A stretch of DNA of 64,000 nucleotides. Source: Verrucomicrobiaceae bacterium (GTDB lineage Bacteria; Verrucomicrobiota; Verrucomicrobiia; Verrucomicrobiales; Akkermansiaceae). The notes below the pieces were generated by a model, which was not told the origin of the DNA, did not search any database, and was given only the letters and a program-made list of their open reading frames with translations. Shown piece after piece: positions 27,788 through 35,725 of this stretch. A program made the position numbers and the translations under genes. Position 1 is the stretch's first letter; each line of letters begins with the position of its first letter. Where the stretch lies: contig JAIXQH010000008.1 of the NCBI GenBank assembly GCA_027484055.1, positions 62,001 through 126,000 on the forward strand, read 5' to 3'.

Positions 27788-29362
27788 ATGAAAACCTGTG
27801 CGCTCGCGATTCTCTACCTAGTCGGCCTCGCACTTGGCGCATGTGCGGCCATCGAGCCCTCAGCCGTCGCAATCCTCTACAACCGCTCGCTCCCAGAATC
27901 CCGCAAACTCGCGGAAACCTATCGCAGCGCACGCGGCATTCCTACCGAGAATCTCATCGGCCTAGAACTGCCAATCACCCCCGACATTTCCCGCCAGCAA
28001 TACGAAAAAACCATCCTCGCCCCCCTCCGTTGGGAGTTCGACGACCGGAAATGGTGGCTTCGCCAAAAAGACCCCGGTGGCATCACCCTGCCCACCGCCA
28101 ATCAAATCCAAGTACTCGTCCTGATGCGTGGAGTCCCACTCCGCATCCAGCCCACCCCCAAGCCAGCCCCGCCTCCTAACGCCCCGCCGCCACCTCCCCA
28201 AGCCACCATCGAAGGCCACGACGAAGCCTCCGTGGACTCCGAACTCGCCATGATGGGCGTCGAAGGCCTGCCCACCGACGGGGTCTTGCTGAATAAATTT
28301 CACAAAAGCGAAAAGGGCTTCTCCGAGGCCAAGCTTCCCTTCCTCATCCTCACCGCCCGAATCGACGCCCCTTCAGCACTCACTTGTGAACGCATGATCC
28401 GCGACGCCGTGGAAACCGAACAAACCGGCCTCTGGGGACGCGCCTACGTGGACATCGCTAACAAAATCCCCCAAGGCGACCAATGGTTTGAAAACATCGC
28501 CAAGGCCAATTTCAGCAACGGCATCCCCACCGTCGTGGATCGGTTCAACGACACCCTGCCGAAGAACTACCCCATGACCGACGCTGCCCTCTACTACGGC
28601 TGGTATGATGCGCATGTCAGTGGACCCTTTTTAAATCCACGTTTCCAGTTTCGTAAAGGAGCTGTCGCTATGCACCTGCACTCCTTCAGCGCGGAGCAGC
28701 TCACCGATCCCACAAGAAACTGGTCCGGAGCCCTCCTTGAGCGTGGTGCCGCCGTCACCATCGGCAACGTTTACGAGCCCTACCTCCACTTGACCCATGA
28801 CTTCGGCATGCTGCACCAGCGCCTACTCGCCGGCTTCAGCTGGGTCGAAGCCTGCTGGATGGCCATGCCGGTCACTTCATGGCAAGGCGTCGTGCTCGGA
28901 GATCCACTCTACACCCCCTTCGCTCATTTCGACGGCACGGGCCAGACAGTCACCAGCGACAAAGAATTCCGCGCCCTCCGAGCCGCTGCCATCGAGTGGA
29001 AAACCAATCCCCCAGAACGCATCCAACAGTTGGAAAAAGCGGCCGAACGCCTGAACAGCGGCATCCTCGCCGAGGCACTTGGCCTAGAATTCGCAGAAAA
29101 AAAAGACTCCCTCAGCGCCACTCGTTGGTTTCGCTCCGCTAAAAATTTCTACGTCAAAGAAGACGACAAGCTGAGACAAGATCTTCTCTGCATCGCCATC
29201 GACCGCACCGAAAACCGTAAGGACCTAGCCATCAACGGACTTCGCGACGCACAAATCCGCTACGGCCCCCTCCCAGAAACCGAGGCCGTCAAGGGCTGGC
29301 TCGACATCCTCGCCCCCCCTCCGCCACCGCCAGCACAAGTGCCACAACCGCCTAAGCCATAA
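27788..29362 (+). CDS. TIGR03790 family protein
   Basis: A 524-residue protein with an N-terminal signal (MKTCALAILYLVGLALGACA) starts at ATG 27788. It has AILYNRSLPESRKLAETYRSARGIPTEN-type family start, a Pro-rich insert (about 125-145), and YYGWYDAHVSGPF with HLHSFSAEQL and GNVYEPYLHLTHDFGMLHQRLLAGFSWVEACW. These blocks match the TIGR03790 family of unknown function. It ends with another Pro-rich tail. It is followed 19 bases later by the DUF2851 gene, likely in the same transcript. Confidence 0.85.
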   Translation: MKTCALAILYLVGLALGACAAIEPSAVAILYNRSLPESRKLAETYRSARGIPTENLIGLELPITPDISRQQYEKTILAPLRWEFDDRKWWLRQKDPGGITLPTANQIQVLVLMRGVPLRIQPTPKPAPPPNAPPPPPQATIEGHDEASVDSELAMMGVEGLPTDGVLLNKFHKSEKGFSEAKLPFLILTARIDAPSALTCERMIRDAVETEQTGLWGRAYVDIANKIPQGDQWFENIAKANFSNGIPTVVDRFNDTLPKNYPMTDAALYYGWYDAHVSGPFLNPRFQFRKGAVAMHLHSFSAEQLTDPTRNWSGALLERGAAVTIGNVYEPYLHLTHDFGMLHQRLLAGFSWVEACWMAMPVTSWQGVVLGDPLYTPFAHFDGTGQTVTSDKEFRALRAAAIEWKTNPPERIQQLEKAAERLNSGILAEALGLEFAEKKDSLSATRWFRSAKNFYVKEDDKLRQDLLCIAIDRTENRKDLAINGLRDAQIRYGPLPETEAVKGWLDILAPPPPPPAQVPQPPKP

Positions 29363-29381
29363 TGCTCCGGCCCCTTTTGAA

Positions 29382-30755
29382 ATGACTTACGGATTTCTCC
29401 TAGAATCAATCTGGCATCCACCCCTCGCCTTTGCCGAAACCGCATCCGCAGCGCTGCCACCTGAGTTAGAGTTGCAAGCCCTATGGTTCAGCGGTGCCTT
29501 CGGCAGAACCTTCCGCACCACCACCGGGAGGTCCTTGAAAATCGTGCAATTCGGCGAGTGGAACCGTGGTGCAGGCCCGGATTTCATCCACGCCGCCATC
29601 GAGATCGACGGGGAACTCCGCACCGGCCCCATCGAGCTCGACTCTTTGGCCAGTGATTGGGAAACCCATGGCCACGCCGAGAATCCAGCCTTCCAAGACG
29701 TCATCTTGCATGTCGTTTTCCAAGCAGATGCCCGCCGTCTGTTTACCCGCTCACTCACCCATCAGGAAATCCCACATCTCGTCATCAGTGAGTTACAACT
29801 CTCTGACGCCTTAAATCGCCCCCAGCGTGAAGTGGCCATCGCCCACCCAGGGCGCTGCGTCACCCCGCTCAAGCAGCTCCCTTCCGGCGCGCTTCGCCGC
29901 CTGCTCGACGAGGCCGCTAGCCATCGCGCCGCCACGAAAGCCGCCCGCTGGCTTCGCTGCGCTGAGATCCATGGGCGCGATGCCGCACTCTTCCAAGCCA
30001 CCGCCGAGACTCTCGGCTACCGCGGTAACGCCTTGCCCATGCGGCTGCTCGCCCAGCGCGCGCCCCTCTCACTCCTCAAATCCGAAGGCGAAGCCGCCGA
30101 GGCCATCCTCTTCGGCACCGCTGGATTTCTCTCACCCCACGTTCATGAACTCGCCCTCAGCGACACCCGGGTTTACTTGCGCGGCCTCTGGGACACCTGG
30201 TGGCAAGACCGCCCGCGTCATGAAGCCGCCACCGGTCGTGAAATTCCCTGGAAAACTCACGGTCAACGCCCAGCGAATCATCCACATCGCAGGATCGGCA
30301 CACTCGCCGCTCTCGTCAAAGTCTGGCCTGCCTACCGCCGCCTCGCGCTCGCTCGCCCCTTCGCCGCCAAGCCCTTGATCGATTTCCTCCAAACTCTTCA
30401 CCACGACTTCTGGAGCTACCACCACACCCTCACCTCCGCCACCTCCAAGCAACGCGTCGCCCTCTTCGGCCGCTCACAAGCCACCGAACTCGTCGCCAAC
30501 CACCTCGCCCCGCTCGCACTGTTTGAAAACGGCATGAGCTACGCAGACTATTTCAAACTCCGAAACTCCGCTCCTAACGATCAAGTGAAGCGCTGCTCGA
30601 TCCGGCTCTTTGGCTCACAGAAAGCCGCCGCTCCTTGGCTCCGTCGGGTCTGTGACCACCAAGCACTGCTCCAGATTTACCAAGACTTCTGCCTCGAAGA
30701 CTTCTCCGACTGCGCCTCCTGCCCCTTTCCAGAACAACTTGCGCAATGGCGCTAA
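29382..30755 (+). CDS. DUF2851 family protein
   Basis: A 457-residue cytoplasmic protein. Family traits are an early conserved block ELELQALWFSGAF, then IVQFGEWNRGAGPDFIHAAIEIDG with GPIELD and a later DVILHVVF, and a C-terminal Cys-rich end (CLEDFSDCASCPFP) typical of DUF2851. The GPDF and ELD segments recall nuclease-like folds, but activity is not shown. It ends 17 bases before thiS. Confidence 0.85.
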   Translation: MTYGFLLESIWHPPLAFAETASAALPPELELQALWFSGAFGRTFRTTTGRSLKIVQFGEWNRGAGPDFIHAAIEIDGELRTGPIELDSLASDWETHGHAENPAFQDVILHVVFQADARRLFTRSLTHQEIPHLVISELQLSDALNRPQREVAIAHPGRCVTPLKQLPSGALRRLLDEAASHRAATKAARWLRCAEIHGRDAALFQATAETLGYRGNALPMRLLAQRAPLSLLKSEGEAAEAILFGTAGFLSPHVHELALSDTRVYLRGLWDTWWQDRPRHEAATGREIPWKTHGQRPANHPHRRIGTLAALVKVWPAYRRLALARPFAAKPLIDFLQTLHHDFWSYHHTLTSATSKQRVALFGRSQATELVANHLAPLALFENGMSYADYFKLRNSAPNDQVKRCSIRLFGSQKAAAPWLRRVCDHQALLQIYQDFCLEDFSDCASCPFPEQLAQWR

Positions 30756-30772
30756 CCCCTTTTTCTTCGCCC

Positions 30773-30973
30773 ATGACCATCCTTCTCAACGGCACCCGCC
30801 ACGAACTCGACTCACCCCTGAGTGTGAGCGCACTGCTGGACCAGCTCGGCTTCGGCGAAAAACCCGTGTTAGTCGAGTTGAATGAACAAGCCATTTTCCC
30901 CCGTGATTACCCGCACACCCAAGTCGAAGCCGAGGCCCGAGTCGAACTCGTCACCCTCGCCGCCGGTGGCTAA
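30773..30973 (+). CDS. thiS: Sulfur carrier protein ThiS
   Basis: A 66-residue ubiquitin-like protein: MTILLNGTRHELDS, ALLDQLGFGEKPVLVELNEQAI, ending VELVTLAAGG. The C-terminal Gly-Gly is the site adenylated by ThiF and thiocarboxylated as the sulfur donor for the thiazole ring of thiamin. No thiG, thiF or TPP riboswitch is seen beside it, so the rest of the pathway is elsewhere. It closes the run TIGR03790-DUF2851-thiS. Confidence 0.93.
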   Translation: MTILLNGTRHELDSPLSVSALLDQLGFGEKPVLVELNEQAIFPRDYPHTQVEAEARVELVTLAAGG

Positions 30974-31075
30974 ATTCTACCGTCACCCCTTTAATTTAAA
31001 CTCTCTTGGTATTTTTCCCTTGCCACAAGAGCACGTCGAATACCATCGTCCGCCCGCGTCCCAACAGGTCGCAAT

Positions 31076-31150
31076 TCCGGCGTAGCTCAGCGGCAGAGCG
31101 GGTGACTGTTAATCACTAGGTCCTAGGTTCGATCCCTAGCGCCGGAGCCA
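31076..31150 (+). tRNA. tRNA-Asn (anticodon GTT), CCA encoded
   Basis: A full cloverleaf: acceptor stem TCCGGCG with CGCCGGA, D arm with GCTC..GAGC, anticodon stem GGTGA/TCACT around loop CTGTTAA (anticodon GTT), T arm CTAGG-TTCGATC-CCTAG and encoded CCA after discriminator G. It marks the left border of the accessory island that follows, and tRNA-Asn is a common integration site. Confidence 0.95.
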
Positions 31151-31446
31151 TCTTAAATCATGGATGACGCGCGACTGACGCATATGATTTTCGGAAAGAC
31201 TTTCCGACTGTGAACACCAAATGTGAACACTTTTGTCACGTTGAGCATTTTTCACTTCGGTTACTGGGAATCCCGCCTGCTTGATTCCCCCATGGAATCC
31301 ATCAAACGCGCCCACCTCGCTGGTCCCAGAGCGCGACGGCGACAGCCAAGTCATCACCGAACTGATGATTCTCGATTCAAAATCATAAAATCGGACCGAA
31401 AAAATCAGAATTTATCTCACTAAAAATCCAACTATCCTTCAAGGAA
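31151..31446. other. Gene-poor stretch between tRNA-Asn and the TA module
   Basis: About 296 bases with no convincing gene. It may contain remains of an integrated element, but nothing can be identified by eye; no integrase fragment is recognisable and no copy of the tRNA 3' end was seen nearby. Confidence 0.4.
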
Positions 31447-31689
31447 ATGAAAATCACCGTCGATCTCCCCGAAACCGAACTCAGCGAGATTTGTGAAATC
31501 ACCGGTATTTCTAAAAAAGGCCTCGCCATTCGCAAGCTACTTGCAGATACCCTGCAAGCCCAACGCCGCGCCAAAATCGCCGGAAAATTCCTCTCCGGAC
31601 AATGGTCCGCTGAGTTGAAGGACTTCGAAGCCTCCAAAGCGGCCGATCGCTCCCGATCCCAAACTCTTTCCGAACAATGGCGCGATTGA
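31447..31689 (+). CDS. VapB-like antitoxin
   Basis: An 80-residue protein starts MKITVDLPETELSEICEITG, like the ribbon-helix-helix antitoxins that bind the operator and neutralise a PIN-domain toxin. The C-terminal part is charged and contains SGQWSAELKDFE, a plausible toxin-binding segment. The toxin frame begins inside its last codons (ATG 31677, overlap 13 bases), the usual VapBC layout. The toxin is interrupted, so the antitoxin may be a remnant. Confidence 0.75.
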   Translation: MKITVDLPETELSEICEITGISKKGLAIRKLLADTLQAQRRAKIAGKFLSGQWSAELKDFEASKAADRSRSQTLSEQWRD

Positions 31690-32084
31690 TCGAATCCTCC
31701 CTCTGGGTGGACTTCACCCGCAGCAAGTCGCCGCTCGCTCTCAAAACCTTGATCCATCCGTGGATTCTTGATCCGCTTGCCAGCCTGTGCGAACCCATCG
31801 CCTTCGAAGTGCTTCGCCACGCCACGCCGCAGGAACAATAATAGATCACCGCCCACTTCGAAACCCTGTCGCTTCTTCCGACTCCCGACCATCTTTGGCG
31901 CGACGCCACCCGCCTTGGCCAGCAATGCCGCGCCGCCGGTTTCAACGCCGGCTCGCTCGACCTCGTCATTGCCGCCCTCTGCATCCACCACGACGCCGAA
32001 CTAGTCACCTTCGATGCCGACTACCTCGACATTGCCCGTTGTTCCAAGCTCCGCGTCCTCCACCTCTCACAGGAACTACCCTGA
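31677..32084 (+). pseudogene. VapC-like PIN-domain toxin, interrupted by tandem stops
   Basis: The frame starts MARLIESSLWVDFTRSKSP, with the first PIN motif SLWVDF (catalytic Asp). At 31839-31844 it meets two consecutive stops, TAA TAG. The same frame then continues for 79 codons with clear PIN sequence: LWRDATRLGQQCR, AGSLDLVIAALCIHHDAELVTFDADYLDIAR, including the later conserved acidic residues. Family length is about 135 residues, equal to this frame with the stops read through. Either the toxin is dead or two stop codons are unusual in-frame changes. A downstream start would remove the first catalytic Asp. Confidence 0.8.
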
Positions 32085-32229
32085 AATCCGACTCAACGCG
32101 TAGAAATTGATCCATTCAAAAAACAGCCGTCCGAATCGCGTCGCGAAGCAGCTCGCTCAGCGTGGGATTTCGTGACAAATCCCCAATAGTCAGGGAAGAT
32201 CCGCGCTGTCACCGTTGAAACTCCCCATC

Positions 32230-33018
32230 ATGCTCGCTGCCGACATCATCGAATCCTTCATCACCCGCTGGGAAAACTCCGGTGCGGCCGAGCGCGCGAA
32301 CTATCAGATGTTCCTCTCCGAACTCTGCGACATCCTCGAAGTCACCCGCCCCGATCCCACCTCGCCCGATCCCGCGAAAAACCTCCACGTCTTCGACCGC
32401 GCCATCACCCGCGTGAACCCCGACGGCTCATCCGTCACCAACTACATCGACCTCTACAAGGCCCGCCACTTCGTCTGCGAAACCAAACAAGGCGTCAGCG
32501 ACTGTAGCGTCGGTCTGCGACCGTCGCGAACTACCAGCGGAGGAGAAGCCGCAGAATCGACGAGGAACCCGACGATATCGGCAGCTCTTTCACCAGGCAT
32601 TGGCATCGACGGTCGCAGACCGCCGCTACAGGCCAAATCCGGCCACGGCAAGCGCGGCACCGCCGCCTTCGACAAAGCCCTCGAACGCGCCTTCCACCAA
32701 GGCCGCGGTTACATCACCTCGCTCCCCGTCGCCGAGGGCCGCCCGCCGTTTCTCATTGTCTGCGACGTCGGCCACAGCATCGATCTTTACGCCGAGTTCT
32801 CCGGCACTGGCGGCCATTACGAACGCTTCCCGGACCCGAAAAACCACCGCATCCTCCTCACCGATCTCCGCCAGGAAAAGCACCGCGCCACCCTCCGCGC
32901 CATCTGGACCGATCCCTATTCGCTCGATCCCTCCAAGAAAGCCGCCGAGGTCACCCGCGCAATTTCCAGTTCCATGAATAAACGACCGGAGCTTGTCACG
33001 CTTCCGCTCGCTGCCTAG
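32230..33018 (+). pseudogene. MmeI-like DNA methyltransferase/restriction protein, N-terminal fragment
   Basis: This 262-residue frame matches the N-terminus of class I SAM-dependent MmeI-like restriction-modification proteins (normally about 900-1100 residues): SFITRWENSGAAERANYQMFLSELCDILEV, NYIDLYKARHFVCETKQG, KRGTAAFDKALERA, PPFLIVCDVGHSIDLYAEFSG and RATLRAIWTDPYSLDPSKKAAEVT. The nuclease-like ETK residues (FVCETKQG) resemble a PD-ExK end. After about 255 residues the homology ends and the frame stops, and the C-terminal part reappears at 34693. The methyltransferase core with NPPY is absent from the window. A palindromic element is inserted in frame at 32502-32631. Confidence 0.8.
32502..32631. 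repeat. Palindromic MITE/REP-like element inside the MmeI-like frame
   Basis: The ends are inverted repeats of 25 bases with one mismatch: 32502-32526 begins CTGTAGCGTCGGTCTGCGAC and 32607-32631 is its complement. The interior shares blocks with the 133-bp array (AACT.GC.GCGAGG-type and GGCATCGACG). The reading frame of the host gene stays open through it, adding about 43 residues. Confidence 0.88.
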
Positions 33019-33032
33019 CCTCCGGCCAAACG

Positions 33033-33290
33033 ATGAATTTCACAGCTTTAGAACTTTGTGCAGGAGGGGGAGGCCAAGCACTCGGACTTGAGATGGCTGG
33101 TTTCAAACACACTGCTGCCGTCGAGTATGAAGCTCAATTCTGCGAAACACTCCGCGCCAATCGTCCAAATTGGAATATCATCAACAAAGACATTCGTGAT
33201 CTGAACCCCTCCGACTACACTGGGCTTGATTTGCTTGCCGGCGGGGTGCCCTGTCCGCCTTTCAGCATCGCGGGGAAACAACTGGGTTCG
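33033..33290 (+). pseudogene. C5-cytosine DNA methyltransferase, N-terminal fragment
   Basis: The frame shows motif I (ELCAGGGGQALGLEMAGF), the acidic motif II (AVEYE), motif III (NKDIRDL) and motif IV with the catalytic Cys (LAGGVPCPPFSIAGKQLG). Near 33285 it leaves the family: the expected DERDLFPEAL-like continuation is missing, and the following bases are the complement of the 3' end of the HNH gene. About 85 of an expected 330-400 residues remain, so the protein lacks its target-recognition domain and motifs VI-X. The frame runs on with foreign residues to 33365. Confidence 0.8.
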
Positions 33291-33937
33291 GCTTCTAAAA
33301 TGGCCAAAGTTTCTTCAGTTCTCCTTCGAATGCTTTCTGTCGCAAACGCTTGGCAATCACGATAAACCTCGTCCAAATGTGAGATCAAACCAGAGCGAAG
33401 AATTTCGTTTAGCCTGATTCCTTCGCTATGACCCTGGCGGAAGTTTAGAATTCGTTGACGTCTTGCGCTTAACCTATCAATACGTTCAGTCTCATTCGCC
33501 CATATTGTCATCCAATAAGAACAATTCATACATTTTGGTTGGCATCGTGTTCCGTCATGAGAAAGAAAAGATTCCCAACCTGATGGTGCCAAGTGCAGCA
33601 AAATCGCTTGATCATCCCGGCGTTTCTCGCGGTTACAACGAACACATGAGAGGGCCACATTACCTGGAATATGCAATCCTGCGCGGAAACGATTCATTCC
33701 ATCAAGATGCTCGACGGCAGCTCGGTCCAGCTCCAATCCTTTGCCGCAGTATAGGCATTCTGCTCCAAAGGATTCCGTCACAGATTGAACATATCGGGCA
33801 TCCCTGACACCCATTCCAATTTTGGCAGTGATCTTGCGACTCACTTCGTGAAGAAACATTCCAACGAGCTTGTTCGCGACATCCGATTTGGCTCTCGATG
33901 TCGCACCGCCGAGATGCTTGGAGACGTCAAAACTCAT
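33215..33937 (-). CDS. HNH endonuclease of a restriction-like module, probably 3'-truncated
   Basis: A 240-residue frame has a zinc-containing HNH domain: CLYCGKGLELDRAAVEHLDGMNR (CxxC and EHLDG in the H position), then HIPGNVALSCVRCNREKRR (N and second CxxC). Its first codon overlaps the regulator gene (4 bases), so the two form an operon. The last about 20 residues (after TEETLAILEAEP) are the antisense of the methyltransferase fragment, so the natural C-terminus was lost or replaced by the same deletion. Such HNH enzymes act as restriction nucleases next to C5 methyltransferases. Confidence 0.72.
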   Translation of the reverse strand: MSFDVSKHLGGATSRAKSDVANKLVGMFLHEVSRKITAKIGMGVRDARYVQSVTESFGAECLYCGKGLELDRAAVEHLDGMNRFRAGLHIPGNVALSCVRCNREKRRDDQAILLHLAPSGWESFLSHDGTRCQPKCMNCSYWMTIWANETERIDRLSARRQRILNFRQGHSEGIRLNEILRSGLISHLDEVYRDCQAFATESIRRRTEETLAILEAEPSCFPAMLKGGQGTPPASKSSPV

Positions 33938-34233
33938 TTCGACTCCTTGCCAGTTGAATTTGCTGGTCGAGCAGTCGCTCCAGATGCACCGAGCAACCAG
34001 TTAATGTCGATTTTTAGTGCTCGAGCAATTCCCAGCAGTTCGAAATCCATCACACCACGAGAGCCAATCTCAATTTTCGTAATTGCTACCCGATCCAGTT
34101 GGATGCCTTCAGCAGCCAAACGTCCCGACAATTGATCCTGTGTGAGCGGTGGCTTGAATTCCGCCCTAGCAAGACGAATCCTTGGTCCAGAGATATTCTT
34201 GCTCCGCAATTGCCGGTCAGAAGAGTGCTTCAT
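33934..34233 (-). CDS. XRE-family helix-turn-helix regulator
   Basis: A 99-residue protein (ATG 34233, preceded by GAGAG; an upstream ATG at 34284 is possible) has one HTH_XRE domain: RIRLARAEFKPPLTQDQLSGRLAAEG, ITKIEIGSRGVMDFELLGIARALKID, ending NWLLG. It overlaps the HNH gene by four bases and would be transcribed first, like a controller (C) protein of a restriction-modification operon. The 127 bases up to the divergent gene at 34361 would hold both promoters. Confidence 0.8.
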   Translation of the reverse strand: MKHSSDRQLRSKNISGPRIRLARAEFKPPLTQDQLSGRLAAEGIQLDRVAITKIEIGSRGVMDFELLGIARALKIDINWLLGASGATARPANSTGKESK

Positions 34234-34360
34234 CGCTCTCTCGTTATCAGACGACAATTCGCCAAGTGTTCGATAAAAGAACATTTGCGTTTTTTCTCGA
34301 ACAATATTGGAATCTCGTGTGCCGATTCCGACCCATCGAAGAATCCGAATTCCGCCAGCG

Positions 34361-34684
34361 ATGAGAATTGCCGTTTCCCATCGTGACGGTGGAATTTGTC
34401 AAATGTGCGGCGCTATGAACGGCGACTCAGATCCTTGTGATGGAACACCAGTTAGAGTCAATGTTGATTATGTTGCCGCGCCGCACAGTGAAGAAATGAT
34501 TAGGGTCAATAACATCCGCCAAATCTGCTCATGTTGTTCTGAAGGTCTACGGGGATTACAGCTTCCAAAGCCGGATCGAGTTCATTTATTGAGCCAAATT
34601 CGTCGTGCGACGATTGACGACCAAGAGGCAGTTTTGAATTGGCTTTTGACCAAATTCGGAATGGTTGCATCAAAGAAGACTTGA
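34361..34684 (+). CDS. Degenerate HNH endonuclease-like protein
   Basis: A 107-residue protein begins MRIAVSHRDGGICQMCGAMN (first CxxC). The normal VDHI of HNH is VDYV, NNIRQICSCCSEGLRG follows in place of NLRxLCxxCN, and the end LLSQIRRATIDDQEAVLNWLLTKFG is typical of a small HNH family. The His-to-Tyr change and the Asn-to-Ser change in the last motif suggest lost activity, so it may be a degenerate nuclease or a DNA-binding remnant. It is divergent from the XRE gene, and its end runs into the MmeI-like C-terminal fragment. Confidence 0.6.
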   Translation: MRIAVSHRDGGICQMCGAMNGDSDPCDGTPVRVNVDYVAAPHSEEMIRVNNIRQICSCCSEGLRGLQLPKPDRVHLLSQIRRATIDDQEAVLNWLLTKFGMVASKKT

Positions 34685-34973
34685 ACGATCGATTTCCATT
34701 CCCCGCGCTGGAAGAATCCCCCCTCAAGCAGCGCATCCGCGCACTCGGCGAGCGTCTCGATTCGCACCGCAAGCGGCAGCAGGAGCAACATCCCGGCCTC
34801 ACGCTCACCGGCATTTACAACGTGCTCGAAAAGCTCCGCAGCGGCGAGCCGCTCACCGCCAAGGAAAAGCTCATCCACGACCAAGGTCTCGTCACCGTCC
34901 TCCGCCAGATCCACGACGAGCTGGATGATGCCGTGTTAGAAGCGTATGGGTGGAGCGACCTTGCGGCATCCAC

Positions 34974-35085
34974 TAAGGAGGCACCACACTCCTGTGGTGT
35001 TGGCGAATGCGTGGCCATTGAAACGCGCGAAGCTCTTCCCAATGACGTTCCATTCGCTCCACCACAGGAGTGTGGTGGCTCCTTA
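34974..35085. repeat. Second type of palindromic element inside the MmeI-like frame
   Basis: The ends form an inverted repeat of about 35 bases with few mismatches (34974-35009 against 35051-35085), each arm itself holding CACCACA-CTCC-TGTGGTG. The centre is 41 bases. It is unrelated to the 133-bp family and sits in the variable linker of the host protein without breaking the frame. Confidence 0.87.
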
Positions 35086-35198
35086 AAAGAAGAACTCCTC
35101 ACCCGCCTTGTCAAACTCAACCACGACCGCGCCGCCGAGGAAAAGCGCGGCCTCATCCGCTGGCTGCGTCCGGAGTATCAGAATCCAACCCAAGCCGC

Positions 35199-35223
35199 CG
35201 ACGGTCACAGACCGCCGCTACAG
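35199..35223. repeat. Half copy of the 133-bp-family palindrome
   Basis: CGACGGTCACAGACCGCCGC and the following TACAG match the right terminal repeat of the element at 32607-32631 with one mismatch. The left part is missing. Confidence 0.7.
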
Positions 35224-35400
35224 GGCGACCTAGCAGGCACTGAAACCTCTTCCCTGAAAACTGAAAACTTGAACCTAGCAACTCCGCCATGGCCGGATAG
35301 GCTGCCGGATCAAGTCGCCATCCTCCGCAAGCTCATCGCCAGTTACGACAAGAGTGTCGTAAGTCCTAATGCCGAAGCGCTCTCCGCCCTCTTCGGCCGT

Positions 35401-35460
35401 AAGAACAAAAAACGCACCGAACAGATCGAGGGGATTCTGGAAACGCTCAAGGGGCTGGGG
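35401..35460 (+). repeat. Direct repeat, copy 1 (MmeI-like 3' end)
   Basis: This 60-base stretch, coding for KNKKRTEQIEGILETLKGLG, is repeated at 36245-36304 with about ten differences. It is the 3' end of the MmeI-like fragment; the kinase-like gene pair lies between the copies. Confidence 0.85.
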
Positions 35461-35527
35461 CAGTTGTGAAATTTTACTCCTCCCTTGCATTGATCCTTCA
35501 TAAATGGCAGTCTCCCAAAGTTGATCG

Positions 35528-35725
35528 ATGAACAAAAACCCTATCAAGCAGATGAATCCACTGGACCAAATGTCCGAGGAATACCGGAAGATCCGCTCGA
35601 ATCAGCCATCGCTTTCGTCAGCAGAAATGCGCGCACAACTGGAGAGGAACCGTTTGGAATACGCCGAAAAGCTGCAATCATCCAGCGTGCCGCCCTCATC
35701 CGGTGGGCTGAAAAAAGCGGGTTGA
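35528..35725 (+). CDS. Small partner protein of the polyvalent-kinase-like gene
   Basis: A 65-residue protein, MNKNPIKQMNPLDQMSEEYRKI then SSAEMRAQLERNRLEYAEKL, helical and charged, without a known family. Its stop TGA overlaps the ATG of the next gene (TGATG at 35723-35727), so the two are translationally coupled. The same bases also read in another frame as the N-terminal extension of the kinase-like protein, so an alternative is one longer kinase-like gene starting at 35521. Confidence 0.55.
   Translation: MNKNPIKQMNPLDQMSEEYRKIRSNQPSLSSAEMRAQLERNRLEYAEKLQSSSVPPSSGGLKKAG

Larger units (their letters stand above)
34693..35469 (+). pseudogene. MmeI-like DNA methyltransferase/restriction protein, C-terminal fragment
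   Basis: The frame from FPFPALEESPLKQRIRALGER onward matches the end of MmeI-like proteins: LTLTGIYNVLEKLRSGEPLTAKEKLIHDQGL, DDAVLEAYGWSDL, then LLTRLVKLNHDRAAEEKRGLIRWLRPEYQ and the tail RTEQIEGILETL. The upstream part of the open frame (from 34639) overlaps the HNH-like gene and is not homologous. Two repeats interrupt it in frame: a 112-bp palindrome at 34974-35085 and a 25-bp half-element at 35199-35223. It has no start of its own. Confidence 0.78.
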
